Shown: piece after piece, positions 1-7,348 of the stretch | Layout: every line of letters begins with the position of its first letter | Numbering within the stretch: the stretch's first letter is position 1 | NCBI GenBank assembly: GCA_003219125.1 | Contig: QHPP01000248.1 | Coordinates: 1-32,553, forward strand | Length of the DNA: 32,553 bases | DNA from: Verrucomicrobiota bacterium | Lineage (GTDB): Bacteria > Verrucomicrobiota > Verrucomicrobiia > Chthoniobacterales > UBA10450 | Reading direction: 5' to 3' | Program-made: the position numbers and the translations under genes | The notes under the pieces: generated by a model | Told to the model about the DNA's origin: nothing | What the model saw: the letters and a program-made list of their open reading frames with translations, nothing else | The model's database searches: none

Positions 1-1403
1 AAACCGCCAATCGCCAGTGTATCGCCGCTGCGGATCAAAACGTTGGACTCCAACGTGCGAGTATCAATGATCGGGCTGCTCACCGTTGCACCGGCAAATA
101 CGAAGGTGGAATCGCCAATCTTGTTACTGATCTCCGGCTTCACCTTCATGGTGACAAAGTTATCCTTGTTGATGCTGGGCGTGACGATAAGGGTATTGCC
201 AAACTTCTTATCCTGGAATCCACCGAAGACGGCGGTGGCCGTCTGTTCGTTGAAGTTTAGCTGCGGAACGGGCTGGGCCCGGTTGATCTCGATCTTCGCC
301 TGCAAATTATCGGCGGTCACGACTCGCGGGTTAGCGAGGAATTCCGCATCCGCATCCTCGTTGAGGAAGCGCAAGGTCGCGGACATTTGTGGCACGCTCA
401 GGATGGCGAATTGGCCGAGAGCCAGGTGGCTGAAATTGCCCAAGATATTGTTGTTAGCAGCGTTGCCCAGAGCAAAATTGCTCAACGGAACATTACCGCC
501 CGTGCTCGAGCTTGCGCCGCTGGTACTGGCGGGCGCACCGTACGAAAACGTCTGCGCGCTGGTGGAGCTGCCGACAGTGCCAGCCCAGTTAATACCATAG
601 CTTTGTCTCGGATTCGCGGTCACTTCTACCAACCGCGCTTCAATCATCACCTGCTTGGTCGGCTTATCGATTGTCACCAGCAATTTGCGCACAGAGTCGA
701 TGTTGCTGCGGGTTTCGCGGAAGAAAATGGTATTGGTACGCTCGTCGAACTGAGGCGGATCCTTGCTCGAAAGCTGTGACGCCAAAAGCGGCGCGACGTC
801 TTTTGCGCGGGAGTAACTGAACTGATAGTTGTCGCTTTCGGTCGGCTCGGCGGTCTTTTCGGCTGGGGTCTTAATATAGTAAACGTGGTCGATCTGATCC
901 ATGAACAGGCCTTTGGCCTTAACAATGATGGCGACGGCCTGTAGAGCGGTGACATCTTCCAATCGCATCGTCACCGTGCCGGTCACCTGGTCGCTCACCA
1001 CCATGTTGATCTTGGCCTGGCGGGCCAAAAGACGCAGCACCTGGCCGACGTCGTCGCCCTGAAACTCACGCACGCCGACACCACCGCTTTCCGTAGCGGT
1101 ATCCGCAGCGATAGGCGGAACAGTCGTGGTGGCGGGCGTGCTAGTAGATGGTTGGGGAGCTGCCGGCTTGACCACTGCAGGCGTAGATGTCGCGCTCGTC
1201 GCCTGAACAACAGTTACGGGCGCGGCCACTGACTCGGATTTGTCGGCACTCTTGGCAGGGTTGGTCGAAGGCCCAGAGGGAGCCTTTACCGCCGTTTTTT
1301 CGTTGCTGTCCGGAGCCGGCGGATTCGCTTGCCCCAAGGAAACGAAGATGGTCGCGAAGAATGCGATCGTTGCGCAAGTCAGTTTGTCAGTGAAAGTTGG
1401 CAT
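1..1403 (-). CDS. Secretin (PilQ/GspD family), 3' part cut by window start
   Basis: This frame stays open from an ATG at 1403 to the window edge, giving 467 codons with no stop. Secretins form outer-membrane channels for type IV pili or type II secretion. Residues 1-26 look like a signal peptide (Lys, then a hydrophobic run ending LGQA). A Pro/Thr/Ser/Ala-rich linker follows to about residue 108. Residues 110-180 match an N0/STN domain (VREFQGDDVGQVLRLLARQA). Residues 190-260 resemble an N1-type module. The start of the secretin core follows, with a Gly/Ser/Asn-rich insert and the segment LANPRVVTADN. The C-terminal gate and beta-barrel end lie outside the window. It follows trpF at a distance of 102 bases on the same strand. 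I cannot tell a pilus from a secretion role without the neighbouring genes. Confidence 0.88.
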   Translation of the reverse strand, partial: MPTFTDKLTCATIAFFATIFVSLGQANPPAPDSNEKTAVKAPSGPSTNPAKSADKSESVAAPVTVVQATSATSTPAVVKPAAPQPSTSTPATTTVPPIAADTATESGGVGVREFQGDDVGQVLRLLARQAKINMVVSDQVTGTVTMRLEDVTALQAVAIIVKAKGLFMDQIDHVYYIKTPAEKTAEPTESDNYQFSYSRAKDVAPLLASQLSSKDPPQFDERTNTIFFRETRSNIDSVRKLLVTIDKPTKQVMIEARLVEVTANPRQSYGINWAGTVGSSTSAQTFSYGAPASTSGASSSTGGNVPLSNFALGNAANNNILGNFSHLALGQFAILSVPQMSATLRFLNEDADAEFLANPRVVTADNLQAKIEINRAQPVPQLNFNEQTATAVFGGFQDKKFGNTLIVTPSINKDNFVTMKVKPEISNKIGDSTFVFAGATVSSPIIDTRTLESNVLIRSGDTLAIGG

Positions 1404-1505
1404 AGTAGTGATGCGAGTTTGGTTAATGCAAGCGGCGTTAAAGCAGGAAGCAGACCAGCCTTCCTATGTTGTTTCTGCCCCTTAGAGAGGCGTTTTCGAA
1501 CCACC

Positions 1506-2126
1506 TCAGACCGAGCGCGCAGCGGTAATAAAATCGCGGACCCGGTAAATATCTTTATGCCTTGGTCGGCTCTCGACTCCGCTTGCCACATCTACGCCAA
1601 ACGGCCGGGCTTGGTTGACCGCTTCAGCGACATTTTCCGGGTTTAGGCCACCGGCGAGGATGAATTCCCGGGCTGGGTTCGCTAGGATAAGATGAGACGC
1701 CCAACTCCATGGAAACCGGGCCGCGGTTCCACCAAATTTCGTTCCCGCAACCGTATCCAGCAGCAGACGATTCGTGTGGAAATCACGCAGTGCCATTTCC
1801 CGTCCTGTCATCGGAATTGCCTTCCACAGTGGGATTTGCGCCTCGACGAGGCTCTGGCAAAATTCCGGCGATTCGGCCCCATGCAGTTGCAGGCAATCAA
1901 TGCCGTCGATTGCCGCAATCTCTTTAGCGTATGCCGGGGTAGGATTTACCAATACCCCAACACGGATGACAGAATCGGGCAACTCTCTGATCCACTCTTC
2001 CGCCTCCGCCGGCTCGAGGTAGCGTTCGCTCCCCTGCCAGAAATTGAAGCCAAGAGCGTCAGCGCCAGCTGCAATGACGCCTTCGGCGTCAGCCGGATTG
2101 GTGATGCCGCAGATTTTGACGAACAC
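1506..2126 (-). CDS. trpF: Phosphoribosylanthranilate isomerase TrpF
   Basis: The 206-residue product is a full-length PRA isomerase, which converts phosphoribosylanthranilate to CdRP in tryptophan synthesis in the cytoplasm. The N-terminal KICGIT motif carries the catalytic Cys6. The segment LLLDT supplies the catalytic Asp124, and GGTAARF and LAGGL (about residues 132-161) form phosphate-binding loops of the TIM barrel. The C-terminal GVDVASGVES is also typical. The start is a GTG at 2126, only 9 bases after the stop of the Anbu gene, and I see no in-frame ATG that keeps the KICGIT strand. No other trp genes are visible, so the gene appears detached from a trp operon. Confidence 0.96.
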   Translation of the reverse strand: MFVKICGITNPADAEGVIAAGADALGFNFWQGSERYLEPAEAEEWIRELPDSVIRVGVLVNPTPAYAKEIAAIDGIDCLQLHGAESPEFCQSLVEAQIPLWKAIPMTGREMALRDFHTNRLLLDTVAGTKFGGTAARFPWSWASHLILANPAREFILAGGLNPENVAEAVNQARPFGVDVASGVESRPRHKDIYRVRDFITAARSV

Positions 2127-2135
2127 CGGTCGTTC

Positions 2136-2906
2136 CTACGCCGCGGTGGCAAAGCCGAGCGAAGATTTGGTGAAATCAGGCGCCGGCATGTCTTTGACCA
2201 GCTTTACGATTCCATTCTGCCATTTCCGCCCGATCTCCTGCAGATATGGATCATCCTCATCGAGGCGCATCCGCAAATTTGCCACCAGCGAATCGAGCTC
2301 ATAGCAAAGCAAATCGATCGGCGGCCCCACCGCGACGTTGCTTTTCATAGTCGCATCGATCGAAATGATTCCAAATTTCACCGCACCGCTCAACGACGTC
2401 TCGTAATTGAATCCGCGGTCGAGAATGGGTTTGCCGTATTTTGTTTCGCCGATTTGCAGGAAAGGACAATCGCGCGTTGCGTGGATGCTGTTTCCCTGCG
2501 GATAAATCAGGTGAATCTCGGGCGTCATCCCGGCGATCTGCCCGCCTACGATCAGGTTGATGTTGAAATCGAACCCATCGGCTTCCAAAGCGACGCGATC
2601 GCGTTTCTCCACCGCCCGTACTTTGCTACCGACGTAGCGCGCGGTTTCGTAGAGCGTCTGCGTGTTCATAATCGTCTCGCTCGCCGGTTCATTGTTCGCC
2701 AAAACCAAATCGTCGTCGATTAACGCGAGGGTGGCCTGAGTGAGCGAAAGGTTGCCCGAGGTCATGATACAAATGACCCGCTCGCTCGGTTTTTCGTAAA
2801 CCCGCATCTTGCTGCGCATGGTGATGTTATCCATGCCGGCGCTGGTGCGCGAATCGGACAGGAAAACCGCGCCGGTGCGGCAGAGCATGCCCAGGCAATA
2901 AGTCAT
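2136..2906 (-). CDS. Anbu, proteasome-like (Ntn) hydrolase
   Basis: The 256-residue protein starts MTYCLGM and matches Anbu, the bacterial ancestral proteasome beta-subunit family (COG3484). After removal of Met1 the N-terminal Thr would be the nucleophile. The segment FLSDSRTSAGMDN places Asp17 and Arg19 where proteasome-fold hydrolases have them, and Lys32 (in MRSKMRVYE) fits the catalytic lysine. The C-terminal half has the expected alternation (LIVGGQIAG, HATRDCPFLQIGETKYGKP). Its ATG overlaps the stop of the upstream membrane gene (ATGA), which suggests translational coupling, and trpF follows closely. Anbu genes often sit with alpha-E, ATP-grasp and transglutaminase-like genes; none of these is visible here. 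Substrate and physiological role are unknown. Confidence 0.92.
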   Translation of the reverse strand: MTYCLGMLCRTGAVFLSDSRTSAGMDNITMRSKMRVYEKPSERVICIMTSGNLSLTQATLALIDDDLVLANNEPASETIMNTQTLYETARYVGSKVRAVEKRDRVALEADGFDFNINLIVGGQIAGMTPEIHLIYPQGNSIHATRDCPFLQIGETKYGKPILDRGFNYETSLSGAVKFGIISIDATMKSNVAVGPPIDLLCYELDSLVANLRMRLDEDDPYLQEIGRKWQNGIVKLVKDMPAPDFTKSSLGFATAA

Positions 2907-3328
2907 GAGTGATCTCCCGGTTCGATCACGCGACCTTGCACGCGCTTGATTTGAGTGTGGTGCGTCAAGACATGAACGCGGCCGTCGCTGCCGCGGAAAA
3001 ATGCGCTTAGCATCCAGGATACCAGTCCGATGACAATCGCGCCCCAGAAAGCGCTGCCAAAATTGTCCACGTGAAAGCCCGGCACGATGTTAGGCACAAA
3101 CCACAGCAATAAGCCGTTGACCACCAGAATAAAGAATCCCAGCGTCAGCAGGATCAGCGGCACGCTTAAAATTAGCAGCACGGGCCGCACAAAAGCATTC
3201 AGGATGCCGAGGAGCAAGGCGGCGCCAATTAGTGAACCGACGGAATCGTAGCGAATTCCGTGAAGGACCGACGCCGCCACCATTACGGCTATCGTTGTTG
3301 TCAGCCACCGAAAAACAAAAGACCGCAT
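2903..3328 (-). CDS. YvlD/phage holin superfamily IV-like membrane protein
   Basis: The 141-residue product starts MRSFVFRWLTTTIAVMVAA. It has about four hydrophobic segments, with the landmark GALLLGILNAFVRPVLLIL followed by a long apolar stretch ending in LLLWFVP. This layout is typical of the small YvlD/Phage_holin_4_2 membrane family, whose function is poorly known. I chose the ATG at 3328. A longer reading to 3604 is open but would lie opposite the DUF2934 gene and adds non-conserved sequence. The C-terminus after the last helix is charged. The stop overlaps the Anbu start by 4 bases, so the two are probably co-translated. Confidence 0.82.
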   Translation of the reverse strand: MRSFVFRWLTTTIAVMVAASVLHGIRYDSVGSLIGAALLLGILNAFVRPVLLILSVPLILLTLGFFILVVNGLLLWFVPNIVPGFHVDNFGSAFWGAIVIGLVSWMLSAFFRGSDGRVHVLTHHTQIKRVQGRVIEPGDHS

Positions 3329-3422
3329 GGCGAACGCTAGCGAAGGGTCGGGTTCACGCCAATTCTTTGCGAAAACGGCTTGCGAATCCAACTCGGCCGG
3401 GTAAAGCGATACCTGTTCAACC

Positions 3423-3716
3423 ATGCCAAAGAAAGCAAAAGCCAACGACCAACAGAAGGCGCCGTCTGATGGGGCGGCGCTGAATGGAAACACTGCGAAA
3501 CCCGCAACCAAGAAAGCCAGGGCACCGCGGAAGAAGGCGACGACGCCGAATACACCGGCGACAAAAGAAGAGAGATCGCCTGTTAGCGACGAAGCCATTC
3601 GCATTCGCGCCTATTTTATTTCCGAACAGCGGGAGCGCCTCGCAATTCCGGGCGACGCCAATTCCGATTGGATCGAAGCCCGTCGGCAGTTATTGGCCGA
3701 GCTGGGAGAAAGTTGA
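3423..3716 (+). CDS. DUF2934 domain protein
   Basis: The 97-residue product has two parts. Residues 1-50 are a Lys/Ala/Pro/Thr-rich basic tail resembling a histone-like or disordered linker. Residues 55-97 match the DUF2934 signature: EAIRIRAYFISEQR followed by GDANSDWIEARRQLL. The family is common in soil bacteria and its function is unknown; the basic tail might bind nucleic acid (inference). It is divergent from the holin-like gene and convergent with the response regulator, with a hairpin in the 44-base gap. No clear Shine-Dalgarno sequence precedes the ATG. Confidence 0.82.
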   Translation: MPKKAKANDQQKAPSDGAALNGNTAKPATKKARAPRKKATTPNTPATKEERSPVSDEAIRIRAYFISEQRERLAIPGDANSDWIEARRQLLAELGES

Positions 3717-3745
3717 CTCTCCGGAGAGATGAGCTTCCGCTCGTC
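3717..3745. terminator. Two adjacent hairpins between convergent genes
   Basis: A perfect 12-base palindrome (CTCTCCGGAGAG, 3717-3728) directly adjoins a stem-loop with arms GATGAGC and GCTCGTC around a TTCC loop (3728-3745). They fill much of the gap between the convergent DUF2934 and response-regulator genes and could act as a bidirectional terminator, although no U-tract follows. The second hairpin shares its core with the one at 4272-4291, so it may instead be a dispersed repeat. Confidence 0.5.
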
Positions 3746-3760
3746 CTGCACATGGCACAG

Positions 3761-4198
3761 TTACTCTCCACTCTTTGCGAAGGTTGATTCTCCTTCTGCG
3801 ACCTCCAAATCGGGCGCGACTTCAGTGATTTTCTCCATCAGCCGATTCATTGCGAACGGCTTTGGCAAAAAACCGCGCACGCCCGCTTCTTTCATCAATT
3901 CCTGTGCGCGCGCTTCATCGCCCCGCCCAGAAATCAGGATCAATGGCGGAACCACCAACGGCGGATTCACATGATTATACACCTTGCCGATGAGGGTGAA
4001 GAGCATCGCGCCATCAATCATCGGCATCGAGAAATCAAAAACGAAAACCCGGTAACGCTTTTTCAACGCCAACTCAAAGCCGTACTCCGGATTGGGCGTG
4101 GCATCGACTTCGCAACGAAACCGGCTCCTCAACGCCTCGCTGATCAGGCGGATGAGCGAAGTATCGTCATCAACGACAAGAATCCGTTTTTCGCTCAC
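3761..4198 (-). CDS. Single-domain response regulator (CheY-like receiver)
   Basis: The 145-residue protein is a lone receiver domain with no output domain. The acidic pocket is Asp10-Asp11 in LVVDDD, the phospho-acceptor is Asp55 in VFDFSMPMIDG, the switch Ser90 is in LILISG, and the conserved Lys113 is in LPKPFA. About 20 residues follow the domain without a recognisable motif. The start is a GTG at 4198; no better in-frame ATG is seen. No histidine kinase is adjacent, so its partner must be encoded elsewhere. It may act by protein-protein contact like CheY/Spo0F-type regulators (inference). Confidence 0.92.
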   Translation of the reverse strand: MSEKRILVVDDDTSLIRLISEALRSRFRCEVDATPNPEYGFELALKKRYRVFVFDFSMPMIDGAMLFTLIGKVYNHVNPPLVVPPLILISGRGDEARAQELMKEAGVRGFLPKPFAMNRLMEKITEVAPDLEVAEGESTFAKSGE

Positions 4199-4238
4199 GG
4201 CAGACGCTTGCGCTAAATGGTCGAGAGTTTCAAGTTTT

Positions 4239-4320
4239 CCTTCAGAACCGATGACAACAAACGAAACGAAGGGACGAGCTTCCGCTCGTCCAAAGTATAA
4301 GCTTCCTTCGAACCGATGAC
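4239..4320. repeat. Hairpin between a pair of direct repeats
   Basis: A perfect 8-base-pair stem with a TTCC loop (GGACGAGC / GCTCGTCC, 4272-4291) lies between two nearly identical 16-17 base direct repeats (CCTTC(A)GAACCGATGAC at 4239-4255 and 4305-4320). The second copy contains the ATG of the following gene. The arrangement resembles insertion of a small hairpin element with duplication of flanking sequence. The same hairpin core occurs at 3728-3745. Confidence 0.65.
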
Positions 4321-4552
4321 GAAAGCGGAAAGCGAATTAGCCGAAGCCCTGCGCGAACGCCTGAAAATTATTTCCGACGAAACCAGTCGTCGCGATCCCG
4401 ATCAGCACGTCAAACGGTTACAGGAAATTTCCAAGCGCATCGAAACCTTGGCCGCTGCCCTCCCCCAGCCCGCTCCGTCCCGACTCGCCCACTTTCTCGA
4501 ACGCCGCAGCTACGACAAAGCCCTCGATCTTTTAGAAGATGGGGGCGATTAA
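4316..4552 (+). CDS. Small helical hypothetical protein
   Basis: The 78-residue product is highly charged and predicted largely helical. Residues 1-45 (for example ELAEALRERLKII and HVKRLQEISKRIETL) have heptad-like Leu/Ile spacing that suggests a coiled coil. After a PQPAP break, the C-terminal part (HFLERRSYDKALDLLE) looks like a second amphipathic helix. I do not recognise the family. Codon use looks coding, and the gene is divergent from the response regulator. Its ATG lies inside a duplicated sequence, so the true start could be different. No function is proposed. Confidence 0.6.
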   Translation: MTKAESELAEALRERLKIISDETSRRDPDQHVKRLQEISKRIETLAAALPQPAPSRLAHFLERRSYDKALDLLEDGGD

Positions 4553-4597
4553 CCATAATCGCCCGTCTCCCCCTCCACCCATTCTGTGAAGCGGCCT

Positions 4598-4620
4598 GTA
4601 GCACAGTCATCTAGCTGTCG
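4598..4620. repeat. GTAGCACA-type hairpin repeat, copy 1
   Basis: The sequence GTAGCACAGTCATCTAGCTG followed by TCG has short complementary arms (ACAG/CTGT) and begins with the same GTAG-x-CACA leader seen at 24092 and 30292. The arms differ among copies while the pairing is kept. Confidence 0.5.
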
Positions 4621-5032
4621 GGCGGATCATGAAAGCCCGCTCCCTCGGACCGACCGTGTTCCTAATCGAGAAACAGGTGCCGACTGCGCCCCGTAAGATT
4701 CAGAGCGAGAGCTGAGAGCTCTTCCACTGATCGAATAGATCAAATTGCTGCTCTCGCTCCGGCAAGATGCACGGATAGGAGTAAGAGCCGCTGGAAAACA
4801 AAACCCAACGTGCCAAAGGAAGAGGAAGCGCCTCCGGAGAAACTACCAACCCTAATTAACAAATCTTATGAGCTAACAAAACTACTACCCAACACCCGCC
4901 ACACTTGACATCTTACATAGGGGTTAGATGGACGAACGTAGCTTGAGAGTTCTTGACGCGCGATAGCGTGTCCAGAAATCGATCGGAAAAGAGACGGTGA
5001 ATGACGTCGGTTGCATAGCGGCTCTCCGTCTA

Positions 5033-5091
5033 ACTACAATTAGGCGAAAGTTCGTCTTTTTTAACGAAAAGTGTTCGTCTAATTCGGTAGT
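5033..5091. repeat. Imperfect inverted repeat downstream of rpsD
   Basis: The left arm (ACTACAATTAGGCGAA, 5033-5048) is roughly complementary to the right arm (5074-5091, ending CGGTAGT). It lies 37 bases past the rpsD stop in the direction of transcription and might terminate the super-operon transcript, but the arms are imperfect and no clean U-tract follows. Confidence 0.4.
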
Positions 5092-5127
5092 TGTCTGTCT
5101 CTCGGCGTTCGCAGAGCGCTGCTACAG

Positions 5128-5739
5128 TTACCGCGAATACAACTCGACGATCAACTGCTCGTTGACCATCGGTTGGATCTCTTGCCGCGACGGAATACGG
5201 GCTACTTTGCCTTTAAGAGCATCGCGATCGACCGTCAGCCAATCGGGAACCGGAACGATTTGCGTCAACTCGAGATTGCGCAGCGCCAGTTGTCGAGTCT
5301 TCGGTTTGTCTTTCACCGAAACTTCGTCGCCGGCCTTCACGTTGTAGGACGAAATATTGACCGTCCGTCCATTTACCAGCACGTGGCCGTGGGAAACGAG
5401 CTGGCGCGCGCCGCTGCGGGTATTGGCCAGGCCCAGACGAAAGACGACGTTATCGAGGCGGGTCTCGAGCAATTGCAAAAGCGTTTCACCGGTAACGCCG
5501 CGTTTGCGCAACGCGTTCTGGAAAATCCGCCGGAATTGTCGCTCCAGCAGTCCATACTGGTAACGCAGCTTCTGTTTTTCACCGAGCGCAATGGCATAGT
5601 CGGATTGTTTCCGTCGCGAACCTTTCGGCCCATGCATCCCCGGCGGATAATTTTTCCGCTCGAGCGATTTCGATGGCCCGAAAAGCGGTACGCCATAGCG
5701 GCGGCTAACTTTGGTTTTTGGTCCGGTGTATCTGCCCAT
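5128..5739 (-). CDS. rpsD: 30S ribosomal protein S4
   Basis: The 203-residue product is a full-length S4, a primary 16S rRNA-binding protein that starts 30S assembly and often autoregulates alpha-operon translation. The N-terminal part has YPPGMHG and lacks the zinc cysteines, so it is the C-minus form. The S4 RNA-binding domain follows (about residues 92-155: LETRLDNVVFRLGLA, QLVSHGHVLVNGR). The usual C-terminal ends in IVELYSR. The ATG gives MGRYTGPK, as expected. It is the last gene of the super-operon; rpoA and rplQ, its usual followers, are missing. A 120-base repeat-bearing spacer separates it from rpsK. Confidence 0.98.
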   Translation of the reverse strand: MGRYTGPKTKVSRRYGVPLFGPSKSLERKNYPPGMHGPKGSRRKQSDYAIALGEKQKLRYQYGLLERQFRRIFQNALRKRGVTGETLLQLLETRLDNVVFRLGLANTRSGARQLVSHGHVLVNGRTVNISSYNVKAGDEVSVKDKPKTRQLALRNLELTQIVPVPDWLTVDRDALKGKVARIPSRQEIQPMVNEQLIVELYSR

Positions 5740-5749
5740 GGGAAACGTT

Positions 5750-5856
5750 GAAAGGTTAAAAGTTAAATCGTTAAAACGTGAAGAAACTTGTTCGATGTTA
5801 AATCGGTGAAGCGAAATCCCATTTTAACGTTGTAACATTTTTAACTATTTAACGAT
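5750..5856. repeat. A+T-rich TTAAC-type repeat, copy 1
   Basis: The rpsK-rpsD spacer is an A+T-rich stretch of repeated GTTAAA/TTTAAC words with inverted symmetry. A segment at 5821-5845 matches, with a few changes, the 26-base sequence found at 6904-6929 and 16889-16914, in the same orientation as the latter. Confidence 0.65.
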
Positions 5857-5859
5857 CTG

Positions 5860-6501
5860 TCACACCCGTCGCTGCTTTGGCGGGCGGCAGCCGTTGTGCG
5901 GCACTGGGGTTACGTCTCGAATCACGGTCAGCTCGAGACCGATCGCTTGCAAAGCCCGCACGGCCGATTCCCGCCCGGCTCCCGGACCTTTGACCAGCAC
6001 TTCAACTTCCTTGAGACCATGGCCCATGGCCTGCCGCGAAGCATCCTGCGCCACCATTTGCGCAGCGTAGGCGGTGCTTTTACGGGAGCCTTTGAATCCG
6101 ACTTTGCCCGCGCTCGACCATCCGATGACATTGCCTTTCATGTCAGTGATCGTGACGATGGTGTTGTTGAACGTCGCAAGAATATGCGCGACGCCGTTGT
6201 GAATGTTTTTGCTGCCCTTGGCCTTGACGATCTTCGGTTGCTCGACGCTATCGGGGCTAAGGGAAAGGTTCTCCGCGGGCGCCGCAGCAGGAGCAGCCGC
6301 TTCCTCTTTCTTTGCCTTCGGCGCTGCCTTCTTCTTCGGCTCAACCGGAGTAGCAACCGATACCGCAGGTGATGCGTCGGCTTGGGCCGCCTCGCCCTGG
6401 ACTTCTGTTGCCTCGGGTTTTGGCGCAGCTTCTTTTGCAGCAGCTTTGGGCGCTCTCGGTTTCTTGTCGGCCTCGTCCGCTGGGTTTTTTGATTCAGCCA
6501 T
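5860..6501 (-). CDS. rpsK: 30S ribosomal protein S11 with a long N-terminal extension
   Basis: The 213-residue product has a normal S11 core from about residue 90 ([20 protein letters not shown] ... [18 protein letters not shown] ... [13 protein letters not shown]). S11 lines the 30S platform near the anticodon-anticodon duplex. About 88 residues precede it, rich in Ala, Lys, Pro and Glu, against a usual total length near 130. The start ATG at 6501 overlaps the rpsM stop by one base (TAATG). I see no internal ATG, GTG or TTG near the core that would give a normal-length protein, so the extension appears genuine. It would lie exposed and disordered on the ribosome surface (inference). Confidence 0.96.
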   Translation of the reverse strand: MAESKNPADEADKKPRAPKAAAKEAAPKPEATEVQGEAAQADASPAVSVATPVEPKKKAAPKAKKEEAAAPAAAPAENLSLSPDSVEQPKIVKAKGSKNIHNGVAHILATFNNTIVTITDMKGNVIGWSSAGKVGFKGSRKSTAYAAQMVAQDASRQAMGHGLKEVEVLVKGPGAGRESAVRALQAIGLELTVIRDVTPVPHNGCRPPKQRRV

Positions 6502-6896
6502 TACACTTTCCCTGCCTTCGCCTCTTTGTTGCGGATGACCCCGACGGTCTTGCGCGGACCTTTGCGGGTGCGCGCGTTCGTGCTCGTGCGCTGCCCACGA
6601 ACGGGCAAGCCCCGACGATGCCGGATCCCGCGATAACAATTGATCGCCTGCAATCGCTTGAGATTCCCCTGCGTTTCACGACGCAGATCGCCTTCGATCG
6701 CGATCTTGTTGCTCGTGATCGAATGAATAATTTCGTTTAACTGCTGCGGAGTAAGATTTTTCGCGCGCAGATTTGGATCAATATTGGTTTGATCGAGAAT
6801 GCGCTTCGCAATCGACGGCCCGATCCCGTAAATATAGGTGAGCGACGCTTCGATGCGTTTATCCGCCGGAATTTCAACTCCAAGTAGTCGTGGCAT
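6501..6896 (-). CDS. rpsM: 30S ribosomal protein S13
   Basis: The 131-residue product is a complete S13, which sits in the 30S head and contacts 50S bridges and the P-site tRNA. The start [10 protein letters not shown], the helix-hairpin segment [15 protein letters not shown], the [16 protein letters not shown] motif and the basic C-terminal tail ([10 protein letters not shown]) are standard. Its stop overlaps the rpsK start by one base, and it lies 78 bases after rpmJ. Confidence 0.98.
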   Translation of the reverse strand: MPRLLGVEIPADKRIEASLTYIYGIGPSIAKRILDQTNIDPNLRAKNLTPQQLNEIIHSITSNKIAIEGDLRRETQGNLKRLQAINCYRGIRHRRGLPVRGQRTSTNARTRKGPRKTVGVIRNKEAKAGKV

Positions 6897-6903
6897 AATG
6901 TTC

Positions 6904-6929
6904 GTTAAAAAAATTACAAGGTTAAAAAG
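6904..6929. repeat. A+T-rich TTAAC-type repeat, copy 2
   Basis: This 26-base segment in the rpmJ-rpsM spacer (starting GTTAAAAAAATTACAAGG) is identical to the reverse complement of 16889-16914, so the two copies lie in opposite orientation within the same operon. Confidence 0.75.
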
Positions 6930-6974
6930 TTAAATCTTCCCATTCCAATACTCCATTACTCCACCAGTCCATCT

Positions 6975-7088
6975 TTACCCCTGGCGTTGCTTGTGGCGCG
7001 GATTCTTGCAAATCACGCGCACTACGTTCTTGCGCTTCACAATCTTGCAAGATTCACAAAGTCTTTTTACTGATGGGCGTACTTTCAT
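6975..7088 (-). CDS. rpmJ: 50S ribosomal protein L36
   Basis: A 37-residue frame between infA and rpsM reads [17 protein letters not shown] and ends in PRHKQRQG. It has the zinc ligands of the C-plus type: Cys11, Cys14, Cys27 and His32. L36 binds 23S rRNA near the GTPase centre and completes 50S assembly. Length and position (infA-rpmJ-rpsM) are canonical. The ATG is preceded by GTGGAAAAAA, which may give a weak ribosome-binding site. Confidence 0.97.
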   Translation of the reverse strand: MKVRPSVKRLCESCKIVKRKNVVRVICKNPRHKQRQG

Positions 7089-7129
7089 TTTTTTCCACGA
7101 GAAGAACCCCGAGAGGCGTAGCCGCGGGT

Positions 7130-7348
7130 TTACTTATGGCGATAGGTAATTCGCCCCTTCGACAAATCGTAGGGCGAAATCTCTAGCATAACTTTGTCTC
7201 CTGGCAAGATGCGAATGAAGTGCAGTCGCATTTTTCCCGAAATATGAGCCAGGACAATGTGGCCGTTGGGCAACTCTACCCGGAACATCGTGTTCGGCAA
7301 GAGCTCGACCACCTTGCCTGCTACTTCAATTGCGTCTTTCCGCGCCAT
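7130..7348 (-). CDS. infA: Translation initiation factor IF-1
   Basis: The 72-residue product is a single S1-type OB fold: [36 protein letters not shown] and the terminal GRITYRHK are the standard IF-1 landmarks. IF-1 occupies the 30S A site during initiation. Its start lies within the 3' end of map, a 28-base out-of-frame overlap, so the two are probably translationally coupled. rpmJ follows 41 bases later. Confidence 0.98.
   Translation of the reverse strand: MARKDAIEVAGKVVELLPNTMFRVELPNGHIVLAHISGKMRLHFIRILPGDKVMLEISPYDLSKGRITYRHK

Larger units (their letters stand above)
4553..5127. other. 575-base stretch without a recognisable gene
   Basis: I find no convincing coding frame, tRNA or rRNA here. 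The only open frame of note (4997-5347 plus) runs antisense into rpsD and resembles nothing. The stretch holds a short GTAGCACAG-type hairpin repeat near 4598-4620 and an imperfect inverted repeat at 5033-5091. It also has an A-rich, low-complexity segment around 4795-4905. In many bacteria rpoA and rplQ follow rpsD at this place; neither is present. Confidence 0.7.

Noticed and set aside
1692-2723. A 343-codon open frame on the plus strand
   Set aside because: It lies opposite trpF and the Anbu gene, has Arg/His/Gln-rich shadow composition and no family motifs.
3329-3604. Longer start for the holin-like protein
   Set aside because: It lies opposite the DUF2934 gene, and the family pattern begins at the ATG at 3328.
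4553-5127. Remnant of rpoA or rplQ
   Set aside because: I found no frame with RNA polymerase alpha or L17 motifs on either strand.
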